A stretch of 64,000 bases of DNA from contig NZ_CP108036.1 of NCBI RefSeq assembly GCF_036170895.1, positions 3,100,001 to 3,164,000 on the forward strand, read 5' to 3'. The notes beneath the pieces are model-generated. The model ran no database searches and was not told the DNA's origin. It saw only the letters and a program-made list of their open reading frames with translations. The translations under genes and the position numbers were made by a program. Position 1 is the first letter of the stretch. The number at the start of each line of letters is the position of its first letter. Shown piece after piece: positions 1 through 7,784 of the stretch. The DNA is from Streptomyces erythrochromogenes (GTDB lineage Bacteria; Actinomycetota; Actinomycetes; Streptomycetales; Streptomycetaceae).

Positions 1-454
1 GGTCTGCCACGTGCGCCGCCTGTACGGTGCGGCTCGCGCCCGGGGCCCGGCAGGCGGCCTCCAGGGCCCGCACCGCGGACTCGGAGCGCAGCGCCGCGTA
101 GAGCCCGCCCTGTTCGCGGGCGAGGCCGGCGAGCCCGTACAGCCCGGCGGCGAAGGGGTCCGGGGCGCCGGTGCAGATCCCGTGGACCAGCTCCTTGAAG
201 CAGTCGGCGAACCGTCGGCGCTCACGCCGGGAGTAGGTCCGCCCGTCGTCGGCGGGGGTCCACAGGGGCGCCGTGCGGACGTGGGTGACGTGCTCGGGCA
301 GCGGGATCCGGGCGCGCTCCTGCTCGGCGCTGCGGCTCAGCGCGTAGAGCTCGAACTCGTGCTGCGGGAGTCCGCGCACGAGCCGGTCGCACCACAGCCT
401 GGCCTCGCCCGTCGCATACGGATAACCACCTTCCGTGAGCAGTCCGATCCGCAC
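1..454 (-). CDS. DUF3492-type glycosyltransferase, 5' part only
   Basis: The gene runs off the left edge of the window; only the first 151 residues are present. The protein starts with GTG and reads RIGLLTEGGYPYATGEARLW, the opening typical of the DUF3492 domain found before a GT4 glycosyltransferase domain (PelF-like family). Such proteins transfer a sugar from a nucleotide-sugar donor in the cytoplasm, but the catalytic GT-B part lies outside the window, so donor and acceptor cannot be judged. It points left and is separated by about 190 bases from the ABC operon behind it, with a hairpin between. The family call rests on the N-terminus alone. Confidence 0.75.
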   Translation of the reverse strand, partial: MRIGLLTEGGYPYATGEARLWCDRLVRGLPQHEFELYALSRSAEQERARIPLPEHVTHVRTAPLWTPADDGRTYSRRERRRFADCFKELVHGICTGAPDPFAAGLYGLAGLAREQGGLYAALRSESAVRALEAACRAPGASRTVQAAHVAD

Positions 455-537
455 GAGTGGCACCCCCGATCTCCCGTTCAGGCGGTCGCCGTCGGTCAGG
501 CGACCCGCCGCGGGAGAACTCAAGCGGATATGCCGAA

Positions 538-565
538 GGCGCGACGGACGGTTGTCCGTCGCGCC
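538..565 (-). terminator. hairpin terminator of the ABC operon
   Basis: A perfect 12-bp stem (538-549 with 554-565, arm GGCGCGACGGAC) closes a GGTT loop about 80 bases past the stop codon of the fused ATPase gene. There is no strong U-tract, as is common for Streptomyces terminators. Confidence 0.6.
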
Positions 566-646
566 ACCGGAAGGGGTGAAGAGTCGTAACTTTCCCGTAC
601 GGTTCGCGTTCGAGCACGCTAGAAGTACAGCCCCGAAGGGCCTGAA

Positions 647-2290
647 CTAGGCGGTGGCGAAGGCCTCCTGGCGCGACGTGCGGCGTTCCGCGGCCAGCCC
701 CGGGTCGAGTGCCGGCACGGCGGCCAGCAGTCGGCGCGTGTAGGGGTGGGCCGGACGGTCGTACACCTCGTCCACCGGGCCCTCCTCCACGATCTCGCCG
801 GCCCGCATGACGGCGACCCTGTCGCTGACCTGCCGGACCACGGCCAGGTCGTGCGCGATGAAGACCAGGGCGATGCCGAACTCCCGCTGGAGTTCCGCCA
901 GCAGGGCGGTGACCTGCGCCTGCGTGGTCACGTCGAGGGCCGAGACGGGCTCGTCGCAGACGATCAGCCGGGGCCGGGGCGCCAGCGCCCGGGCGATGCC
1001 GACCCGCTGGCGCTGGCCGCCGCTGAACTCGTGCGGGTAGCGGTCGTAGTGCCCGGCCTCCAGCCCGACGCGCTCCAGCAGTTCCCCGACGCGGGCGCGC
1101 AGGGCCGCCTCGTCCCGTTCCCCGGCCGCGCGCAGCGGGTCGGCGACGGACTCGCCGATGGAGCGGCGCGGGTTGAGGGAGGAGACCGGGTCCTGGAAGA
1201 CCATCTGCACCCCGTCCGTGATCCCGGTGGCGGGGACGCCCCCGTGCCGGACCTGGCCGGAGTCGGGCTCCACCAGTCCGACGAGCATCCGCCCGAGCGT
1301 GCTCTTGCCGGAGCCGCTCTCGCCGACGATGCCGAGGGTCTCCCCGGCGCGCACGGCGAGGGACACCCCGGCGACGGCGGCGACCCGGCGCCCGCGCCGG
1401 CCGAACTCCCGGCGCAGTCCGACGGCTTCGACGACGGGCTCGGTGGTGCCGTCCGACGCCGGGGCCGGGGCGGGGTCCGGGGTGCGGCGCGGCCCGTCCA
1501 GCCTCGGCACCGCCGCCAGCAGCGCACGCGTGTACGGCTCGGCCGGTGCGGCCAGCACGGAGGCCACCGGCCCGCGTTCCACGGCGGAGCCGTCCCGCAT
1601 CACCAGCAGCTCGTCCACGCTCTCCGCGGCCACGCCCACGTCGTGGGTGACCAGCAGCAGGCCGAGTCCGCGCTCCTCGCGCAGCCCGTGCAGCAGGTCC
1701 AGGATCTGGGCCTGGACGGTGACGTCCAGCGCGGTGGTCGGCTCGTCGGCGATCAACAGCCGCGGCTCGCAGGCCAGCGCCATCGCGATGAGGGCCCGCT
1801 GCCGCATGCCGCCGCTGAACTCGTGCGGCCGCGCACGGGAGCGGCGCACGGCGTCCGCGATGCCCACCCTGTCGAGCACCTCGACGGCCCGGGCGCGGGC
1901 GGCCCGCCGGGAGGCGCCCGAGTGGATCCGGTGGACCTCGGCGATCTGGTCGCCGATGGCGAGGTACGGGTCCAGGGAGCTGAGCGGGTCCTGGAAGACC
2001 ATGGCGGCCGTCCCGCCGCGCAGGCGGCGCAGCTCGGCGGGTGCGGCCGCGGCCACGTCGGTGCCGCCGACCCGGACGGTGCCGGACAGCCGCGCGCCCG
2101 TGCCGCGGTGCAGGCCGAGCAGGGCGGCGGCCACGGTGGACTTGCCGCTGCCGGACTCGCCCACGATGCCCAGGGCGCGGCCCGCCTCCAGGGTGAAGGA
2201 GACCCCGTCCACGGCCCGTACGTACGCGTCGGCGCCGCCGACGGGGAAGTCGACCGTGAGAGCGGCGACCTCCACCAGCGTCTGCGTCAT
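647..2290 (-). CDS. peptide/nickel-type ABC transporter, fused double ATPase
   Basis: This 547-residue cytoplasmic protein energises import by the two permeases encoded just upstream. It contains two complete ABC domains in one chain, like DppD joined to DppF. The first has Walker A GESGSGKS near residues 44-51, signature FSGGMRQR and Walker [13 protein letters not shown]; the second repeats these as [16 protein letters not shown] and [12 protein letters not shown]. The start ATG overlaps the permease stop in an ATGA, so the genes are translationally coupled. In the two other peptide transporters of this window the two ATPases are separate genes, so the fusion marks a distinct lineage. It lies last in the order A-C-B-DF. 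The substrate (peptide, nickel chelate or similar) cannot be read from the ATPase. Confidence 0.92.
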   Translation of the reverse strand: MTQTLVEVAALTVDFPVGGADAYVRAVDGVSFTLEAGRALGIVGESGSGKSTVAAALLGLHRGTGARLSGTVRVGGTDVAAAAPAELRRLRGGTAAMVFQDPLSSLDPYLAIGDQIAEVHRIHSGASRRAARARAVEVLDRVGIADAVRRSRARPHEFSGGMRQRALIAMALACEPRLLIADEPTTALDVTVQAQILDLLHGLREERGLGLLLVTHDVGVAAESVDELLVMRDGSAVERGPVASVLAAPAEPYTRALLAAVPRLDGPRRTPDPAPAPASDGTTEPVVEAVGLRREFGRRGRRVAAVAGVSLAVRAGETLGIVGESGSGKSTLGRMLVGLVEPDSGQVRHGGVPATGITDGVQMVFQDPVSSLNPRRSIGESVADPLRAAGERDEAALRARVGELLERVGLEAGHYDRYPHEFSGGQRQRVGIARALAPRPRLIVCDEPVSALDVTTQAQVTALLAELQREFGIALVFIAHDLAVVRQVSDRVAVMRAGEIVEEGPVDEVYDRPAHPYTRRLLAAVPALDPGLAAERRTSRQEAFATA

Positions 2291-3279
2291 GCGAGGGCCA
2301 CCCTTCGGTCCGCGGCCGCGTACAGCAGGTCGGCGACGGCGCCCGCGACGACCACGGCCGTGCCGATCGCCAGGACGACGCCCACGACCACGGGCAGGTC
2401 CACGACCCGCACCGCGTCGATGAGGGTCTTGCCGAGTCCGGGGATCCCGAACAGCGATTCCGTCAGCACCGCGCCGCCGATCATCGTGCCGAAGTCGACG
2501 GCGCTGAGGGCGATCACGGGGGCGACGGCGCCGCGCACCGCGTGCCGGGTGACCAGGGCCCGCTCCCCCACCCCGTAGGCGCGGAAGGTGCGGATGTGGT
2601 CCTCGGCGAGTGTCTCCAGGGTCGAACTGCGCGTGAGCCGAGCGTACTTGGCGCTCTCGAAGAGGCCGAGCGTGAGCCATGGCAGCAGCAGGTTCCAGGC
2701 CCACTGCTCGGGGTCTTCGGTCAGCGGCACGTACGTCGGGAACGGCAGCCACTGGAGGTACGCGCAGACCGCCATGAGCAGCAGCAGCCCGAGGATGAAG
2801 ACGGGGGTGCCGGTCCCGGCGAGGGTGAGGACGGTCAGCAGGCGTTCGGTGATGCCGCCGCGGCGCAGCGCGGACAGCAGTCCGGTGCCGACGCCGACCA
2901 GCAGCCAGATCGCCAGGGCTCCCAGCGCGAGCGACAGGGTGGCGGGCAGCCTGGTCAGGATCAGCTCGGTGACCTGCTGGTCGGTCTGGTACGAGAGGCC
3001 CAGGCAGGGCGCGTCGCAGTGCAGGACCAGCCCGGCGCCGGCGGAGTGGTCGCGGCCGGCCACCAGCCCCTGGAGGAAGTGCAGGTACTGGGCGACGGAG
3101 GACTCGTTCAGCCCGAGCTGTTCGCGGACCTGCGCGATCTGCTGCGGGTTGCAGCGCTCGCCGCAGGCGAGGCGGGCGGGGTCGCCGGGGGCCAGGTAGA
3201 AGAGGGAGTAGACGATGACGGACAGGGCGAGCAGCACGAGCAGTGCGCCGCCGGTCCGTTTGAGTACGAAGCGGGTCAC
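2287..3279 (-). CDS. ABC transporter permease, DppB type
   Basis: A 330-residue inner-membrane permease with six predicted membrane segments. It opens with the DppB-type N-terminal helix (RFVLKRTGGALLVLLALSVI) and a periplasmic loop carrying LAPGDPA. Toward the C-terminus it has the permease EAA-like loop (RAYGVGERALVTRHAVRGAV) that docks on the ATPase. An odd feature is a cysteine-containing extracellular loop (CGERC, then CDAPC), which could form disulphides. It starts at a GTG overlapping the upstream permease stop (GTGA) and ends in ATGA with the ATPase. It forms the transport channel together with the DppC-type partner. Confidence 0.92.
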   Translation of the reverse strand: MTRFVLKRTGGALLVLLALSVIVYSLFYLAPGDPARLACGERCNPQQIAQVREQLGLNESSVAQYLHFLQGLVAGRDHSAGAGLVLHCDAPCLGLSYQTDQQVTELILTRLPATLSLALGALAIWLLVGVGTGLLSALRRGGITERLLTVLTLAGTGTPVFILGLLLLMAVCAYLQWLPFPTYVPLTEDPEQWAWNLLLPWLTLGLFESAKYARLTRSSTLETLAEDHIRTFRAYGVGERALVTRHAVRGAVAPVIALSAVDFGTMIGGAVLTESLFGIPGLGKTLIDAVRVVDLPVVVGVVLAIGTAVVVAGAVADLLYAAADRRVALA

Positions 3280-4262
3280 CCCTTGCGCTCCTTTCTGGTG
3301 CCGACCCGCAGGCGGGAGCCTTCGCGCGGGTCGAGTGCCGTGCGGACGGCGTCGCCGAGCACGGTGAAGGCGAGCACGGTGGCGAAGAGCAGCCCGGCGG
3401 GGAGCAGGACGTAGGCCGGGTCGGCGCGGAACCAGGTCTGGGCGCTGGAGAGCATCTGCCCCCAGGAGGGCGTGGGCGGCTTCACGCCGACGCCCAGGAA
3501 GGACAGCGAGGCCTCGGCCACGATGGCGGTGGGCACCTTGATCGCGGCGTAGGTGATCACGGGTGCGGCCAGCGAGGGCAGCAGCTCGCGGCGGGCGATG
3601 CGCAGCCTGCCTCCCCCTCCGGAGAGCCGGGCGGCGTCCACGAAGTCGAGGCCGCGCAGGGCGAGGGCCTGGGCGCGCACCATCCGGGCGGTGCCGCCCC
3701 AGTCGAGCAGTCCGATGATGAGGACGAGCAGCAGCGGGCGGGGGAAGTCGGGCGGGACGACGGCGGTGAGGGCGATGCCGATGACCAGCATCGGCAGCGC
3801 GATCATGACGTCGGTGAACCGCCCGATGAGCTGGCCGGCGATGCGCCCGCCGAGTGCGGCGGCGAGTCCGACGGCGACGCCGACGAACGTCTGCACGGCG
3901 ACCGCGCCGAGGGCGACGAGCAGCGAGACGCGCGCTCCGTAGAGGAGCCGGGTGAACAGGTCGCGGCCGGTGCCCGGCTCGACGCCGAGCCAGTGGTCGG
4001 CGGAGATGCCGCCGAAGGAGCCGGTCGGGACGCCGCCGCGGGCGGAGTCCACGAGGTCGTCGTGGTACGTGTTCGGGTCCTGGCCGGTGAGCTGCGCGAG
4101 CAGCGGGGCGGCGAGGGCGAGAAGGACGAGCAGGGCCAGGACGGCGGCGGCCGCGACGGCGGAGGGCCGTCGGCGCAGCCGCCGCCACACCTGGCGTCCG
4201 GCGCCGGCGCCCGGGGGGACGGCCCCGGGTGCCGGCGCGGACCGTTCGAGGGCGATGCTCAC
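3276..4262 (-). CDS. ABC transporter permease, DppC type
   Basis: A 328-residue inner-membrane permease. After a short cytoplasmic proline-rich N-terminus comes a first membrane helix, then the DppC hallmark loop (HWLGVEPGTGRDLFTRLLYG). The EAA-like loop (AARLSGGGGRLRIARRELLP) and the usual late motif SFLGVGVKPPTPSWG follow. It ends with DAVRTALDPREGS, the typical C-terminus of this family. It starts with GTG overlapping the binding-protein stop. In this operon the C-type permease precedes the B-type permease, the reverse of the usual order and of the two other peptide operons in the window. Confidence 0.92.
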   Translation of the reverse strand: MSIALERSAPAPGAVPPGAGAGRQVWRRLRRRPSAVAAAAVLALLVLLALAAPLLAQLTGQDPNTYHDDLVDSARGGVPTGSFGGISADHWLGVEPGTGRDLFTRLLYGARVSLLVALGAVAVQTFVGVAVGLAAALGGRIAGQLIGRFTDVMIALPMLVIGIALTAVVPPDFPRPLLLVLIIGLLDWGGTARMVRAQALALRGLDFVDAARLSGGGGRLRIARRELLPSLAAPVITYAAIKVPTAIVAEASLSFLGVGVKPPTPSWGQMLSSAQTWFRADPAYVLLPAGLLFATVLAFTVLGDAVRTALDPREGSRLRVGTRKERKG

Positions 4263-5998
4263 TTGACCGCGACCTGCGAGATGTCGAGGACGCCGGTCCA
4301 GTCGCTGATGACGACGTTCTTGACGTCCTTGCCGACGAGCCGCTTGTAGACCGGGTGGAAGAGCGGCACGGTGAGGGCCTGCTCGCCGATCTTCTTGTCG
4401 AGGGCTCCCCAGCGCTTGCCGGCCGCGGCGAGGTCGGTCAGCTTGGCGATCTCGTCGATCTCGGCGTTGACGGCCGGGTCGTCGAGCTGCGCGTGGTTGT
4501 AGTTGGAGCCGCCGGTCACGATCTGCCGGCCGTCGAAGATGGGCGCGAGGAAGGGGCCGCCGGACGGCCAGTCGGCGCCCCAGCGGGAGAGGAAGAAGCC
4601 GGGGGTGTTCTTGGCGTCCCAGCGCCGCTCGTTGAAGGCGTTGTTCTCCAGGCCCTCCAGCTTGACGGTGATGCCGGCGGCGGCGAGCGCCTGCTGGACG
4701 GCGGTGGCGACCTCGGGGCTGGTCTGGCGGTTCTGCGCGGTGGAGTGGGTCAGGGTGACGGTGAGGCCGTCGGGGAAGCCAGCTTCCTTCAGCAGTTCCT
4801 TCGCCTTGGCCGGGTCGCCGGTCCTGCCCGCCGGGAAGTGGTCGTACGGGGCGAAGCCGAAGGCCTCGCGCTCGGGCAGGAAGGTGGTGGCGGGCTCGGC
4901 CAGCGCGGAGCCGCCGGCGGCGTTGACCACGCTGGTGCGGTTGATCGCGTGGGAGACGGCCTGGCGGACCTTCGGGTTGTCGAAGGGCGCGACCTTCGGG
5001 TTGAAGGCGATGTAGTTGATGTAGCCGAAGTGGCCGGTGCCGACGCGGCCGGCGAGCTCCTTGTTGTCGCCGATCTGCGCGAGCTCCGCCGGGCCGAGGT
5101 TGGTGTCGGTGGTGATGGCGGCCGCGTCGGGGCCGGCGCTGGTGGTCAGGCGCTGGTTGATGACGGCGGAGTCGAGACCGGAGCGGACGTCGATCCTGTC
5201 CGGGTAGGCCTTGCGCTCCTCGTCGGTCTTCTCGTCCCAGTGCTCGTTGCGCTCCAGGCTGAGGTGCTCGCCGTCGTTCTCGTTCTTGACGACCTTGTAG
5301 GGGCCGGAGGAGACCGGGTGCTCCTCGTACTTGGCCCCGGTGTCCTTGGCCTTGGGGACGGGGGCGAACTGCGTCTGCGTGGCGACGAAGGGGAACTCGC
5401 CCTCGGGCTTGCGCAGTTTGAAGACGATCGTCTTCGCGTCGGGCACGACGATCGAGTCGAGCCCCTTGCCGCCGTCCTTGTAGGGGCCCTCGTACGACTC
5501 GCCGCCGACCAGCCAGTCGCGCAGGTACGGGGCTCCGCCCGACAGCTCGGCGGCGAAGGACCGCTCGATGCCGTACTTGATGTCGGCGGTGGTGATCGGG
5601 GAGCCGTCCTCGTACTTGAGGCCGTCCTTGAGGGTGTAGGTCCACTCGGTGGCGTCGGCGTTGGGCCGGCCGGTGTCGGTGGCCAGGTCGGGCACGACCT
5701 TGGTGCCGGCCGCGCCGTCCTCGCGGTTGCGGGTGGTCAGGGTGCGGAAGACCAGCGAGGGAACGTTTCCGCCGCCCGAGGTGTAGAGCCGGGCCGGGTC
5801 GAAGTCGTTCTGCGGCTCGGAGTTGAGGACGGTCAGGGTGCCGCCCTTCTGCGGAGCACCCGCGGCGCCGGGCTTGCCGTCGGCGGCACCGGCCCCGTCC
5901 GCGCCGCCCTTGGGACCGCAGGCGGCGGCGCCCCCGGCCAGTACGAGGCTGACGGCGGCCGCGGCCACGCGGCGCGATATGTGGGACTGACTGGGCAT
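4259..5998 (-). CDS. peptide/nickel-type ABC substrate-binding lipoprotein
   Basis: A 579-residue family 5 extracellular binding protein. It has a lipoprotein signal with Cys near residue 27 (AGGAAACGPKGG), so it should be anchored on the outer face of the membrane. The body carries the SBP_bac_5 features, for example LNSEPQNDFDPARLYTS near the start and HAINRTSVVNAAGGSA in the middle. It captures the substrate for the permeases encoded behind it. The start ATG at 5998 has GAGAGG upstream. It is the first gene of the operon and lies 186 bases after the stop of a leader peptide. No ligand can be inferred from sequence alone. Confidence 0.9.
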   Translation of the reverse strand: MPSQSHISRRVAAAAVSLVLAGGAAACGPKGGADGAGAADGKPGAAGAPQKGGTLTVLNSEPQNDFDPARLYTSGGGNVPSLVFRTLTTRNREDGAAGTKVVPDLATDTGRPNADATEWTYTLKDGLKYEDGSPITTADIKYGIERSFAAELSGGAPYLRDWLVGGESYEGPYKDGGKGLDSIVVPDAKTIVFKLRKPEGEFPFVATQTQFAPVPKAKDTGAKYEEHPVSSGPYKVVKNENDGEHLSLERNEHWDEKTDEERKAYPDRIDVRSGLDSAVINQRLTTSAGPDAAAITTDTNLGPAELAQIGDNKELAGRVGTGHFGYINYIAFNPKVAPFDNPKVRQAVSHAINRTSVVNAAGGSALAEPATTFLPEREAFGFAPYDHFPAGRTGDPAKAKELLKEAGFPDGLTVTLTHSTAQNRQTSPEVATAVQQALAAAGITVKLEGLENNAFNERRWDAKNTPGFFLSRWGADWPSGGPFLAPIFDGRQIVTGGSNYNHAQLDDPAVNAEIDEIAKLTDLAAAGKRWGALDKKIGEQALTVPLFHPVYKRLVGKDVKNVVISDWTGVLDISQVAVK

Positions 5999-6101
5999 CG
6001 GAGAAGGACCTCTCGGCGTGAAGGAAGAACGACAAGGGCCACGCGAGGGGCGGCGATCAGCGATCAGCGGCGGTACCGGACCGGCACCGAACAGGAGGAG
6101 G

Positions 6102-6135
6102 CCGCGCCTGCGGGCATGGGCGTGCCCGGGCGCGG
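6102..6135 (-). promoter_or_regulatory. hairpin between leader peptide and ABC operon (possible attenuator)
   Basis: The arms CCGCGCC (6102-6108) and GGCGCGG (6129-6135) enclose a second stem GGGCA/TGCCC around a 6-base loop. It lies after the leader-peptide stop and before the binding-protein start. On the transcript it is followed by a pyrimidine-rich CCTCCTCCTG stretch that could pair with a ribosome binding site. Its role as an attenuator is inference. Confidence 0.45.
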
Positions 6136-6183
6136 CGGCGTCACGAAAGGGACGAGAAGGGTCGCTGCGCGGTCGGGCCGGCG

Positions 6184-6279
6184 TCAGCGACAGAAGATGT
6201 CGGCCACGCTGTGCGCGGCCACACCGAGGAGCGCCAGCTCAATGGCGGCGCTCGCGGTCAGGGTGTGGCGGTGCGACAT
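6184..6279 (-). CDS. 31-residue leader peptide upstream of peptide ABC operon
   Basis: A short open reading frame begins MSHRHTLTASAA and ends AHSVADIFCR. The final Cys-Arg before the stop resembles the short regulatory leader peptides known upstream of actinobacterial transport and sulfur genes, many of which end in CR or CP. A promoter-like TTGACA/CATCGT pair ends 7 bases before the ATG, so the peptide is probably made from a leaderless transcript; no Shine-Dalgarno sequence is present. It is followed by a hairpin and then the ABC operon. That it is translated and regulates the operon is inference; placement, ending and promoter fit make it more than a chance ORF. Confidence 0.6.
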   Translation of the reverse strand: MSHRHTLTASAAIELALLGVAAHSVADIFCR

Positions 6280-6286
6280 GCGGAGA

Positions 6287-6316
6287 ACGATGGCCGATGA
6301 TCGGACACCTTGTCAA
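6287..6316 (-). promoter_or_regulatory. SigA-type promoter for leader peptide and ABC operon
   Basis: A perfect -35 TTGACA (6316-6311) is followed by an 18-base spacer and CATCGT (6292-6287) as -10. The predicted start of transcription coincides with the A of the leader-peptide ATG at 6279. Confidence 0.55.
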
Positions 6317-6348
6317 CGCGACCACCGGCCCGTTGACCGGGCGCTGCC

Positions 6349-7779
6349 TCAATTCCCGGGGAACGCCCAGGGGTTGGGCCTGCACTGGATGCCGTCGAGG
6401 TTGAGGGACTTGGTCTGCTGCTGCATGACCGGGGCGAGCGCTCCGGGGGTGCGGCAGTTGACGTGGCCGTGGCCGAGCCGGTGGCCGACCTCGTGGTTGA
6501 TGAGCATCTGGCGGTAGGCGAACATCTGGTCCGGACCGTAGGTCTCGGACCCCTGGGCCCACCGGAAGGCGTTGATCATCACGCGCTCGGTCTTCGCCGA
6601 GTCGCAGGACACGTTGCCGACGACGGTGTCGAGGTCGGACTTGGCGCACCAGACGCCGGTGGTGCCGGGGCTGGCGAGGGTGATCACGAAGTCCGCCTCG
6701 CCGCCCGGTACCCGCTCGAAGGTCTTCGTGCCGCCGTGGCCCCAGCTGCGGTCGTCGTTGAGAGTGCGGTGGACGGCCTCGGCGAAGAGCATCGGGTCCA
6801 GGCCCAGGCCCTGCTCGACGTCGACGCGGTAGCGCACGACCTTGCCCTTGCCGGGGCCCTTGGCCACGCCCGGCACGGTGTCGAAGGTGCCGGGCCCGGT
6901 GAGCTTCGGGTCGAGGGGCAGCTGCGCGGCCATCTGCTGTTCGTACGTCAGCTCCGGCGCGGGTGCGGGCGCGGCGGCGGACGGCGCGACGGGTGCGGCC
7001 GCGCCGCCGTTCGGGGTCGGCCGGCCGTCGGAGCGGGAGGCAGCCGTGTCGCTGCGCTCCTTCTCCGTGGCGGCGGGCGCGCCGGCCCTGGTCTCCTCGG
7101 CGTCCGTGTCGAGGAACGCCTGGCCGGCGACGACCACCGCGAGGACGGTGGTGACCGCGGCCGCGGCCATGCCGGTGTACGTCAGGGCCTTCTTGCCGCG
7201 GCCGGAGGCGGGCCGCTCCTCGACGGGATCGGCCGGCACCCGGGGGCCGGGCACGAGGCGGTGCGAGCCGGTGGAGGTGACGGGGTCCGGCGCGGCAGCG
7301 GGTGCGGGCTCGGGCGCCCGGGGGGCCGGCTCTTCGAACGTGACCTGCGGGAAGCCCACCGCGGGCGTGCCGAAGGCCGGCGTGTCGTAGTCCCGCGGGG
7401 CGGCGGGGGCCGCCGCCCTCGCCGCGGGCGCGGGGTCGTCACCGGAGCGCGGGCGGGGTACGCCGCGCCAGTCCCCGTACACGGAGTCGGGTCCGGCACC
7501 CCAGGCGCCGCCGGTCTCGTACTGCTGGGGGTGGCCGCCGTCGCGCGCTCCGGCGGCGGGGCGGTCCTGGGACACGTATCCGTGGTGCGTGACGGTCGTC
7601 TCGGGCCACCCGGCGAACGGGTCGTCGTTGCCGAAGACGTCGTTGCCGAACGCGTCGTACGCGGACCGGTCGTCGTACGCGGCGGTACCCGGCTGCGCCT
7701 GCGGGCGCGCTGCTGCAGGCGCCGGCGCCGGAGCGGACTCCGGAGCGGGCGCCCCGGATTTTCGACTGTGTCGTCCCAC
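6349..7779 (-). CDS. DUF3152 membrane-anchored protein with metzincin-like zinc motif
   Basis: A 476-residue protein. About 180 residues of disordered, Pro/Ala/Gly-rich cytoplasmic sequence precede one membrane helix (YTGMAAAAVTTVLAVVVAGQ). The extracellular part is a DUF3152 domain. Near residues 429-439 it contains HEVGHRLGHGH, matching the HExxHxxGxxH zinc signature of metzincin proteases, followed by two cysteines. It is therefore probably a zinc peptidase or a relative, though I know of no demonstrated activity. The GTG start lies 5 bases after the hydrolase stop, so the two genes form an operon. The neighbourhood (FasR-like TetR, DUF3107, ferritin-like, RhlE) matches M. tuberculosis Rv3207c-Rv3211. 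Confidence 0.85.
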   Translation of the reverse strand: MGRHSRKSGAPAPESAPAPAPAAARPQAQPGTAAYDDRSAYDAFGNDVFGNDDPFAGWPETTVTHHGYVSQDRPAAGARDGGHPQQYETGGAWGAGPDSVYGDWRGVPRPRSGDDPAPAARAAAPAAPRDYDTPAFGTPAVGFPQVTFEEPAPRAPEPAPAAAPDPVTSTGSHRLVPGPRVPADPVEERPASGRGKKALTYTGMAAAAVTTVLAVVVAGQAFLDTDAEETRAGAPAATEKERSDTAASRSDGRPTPNGGAAAPVAPSAAAPAPAPELTYEQQMAAQLPLDPKLTGPGTFDTVPGVAKGPGKGKVVRYRVDVEQGLGLDPMLFAEAVHRTLNDDRSWGHGGTKTFERVPGGEADFVITLASPGTTGVWCAKSDLDTVVGNVSCDSAKTERVMINAFRWAQGSETYGPDQMFAYRQMLINHEVGHRLGHGHVNCRTPGALAPVMQQQTKSLNLDGIQCRPNPWAFPGN

Positions 7780-7784
7780 GGCTC

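Noticed and set aside
746..2578. Long open frame on the plus strand opposite the ABC ATPase
   Set aside because: It is antisense to two well-supported transporter genes and encodes low-complexity sequence; GC-rich third positions create such shadow frames.
4229..6517. Long plus-strand frame opposite the binding protein
   Set aside because: Repetitive Gly/Val/Asp/Leu composition without domain, wholly covered by the convincing reverse-strand lipoprotein gene.
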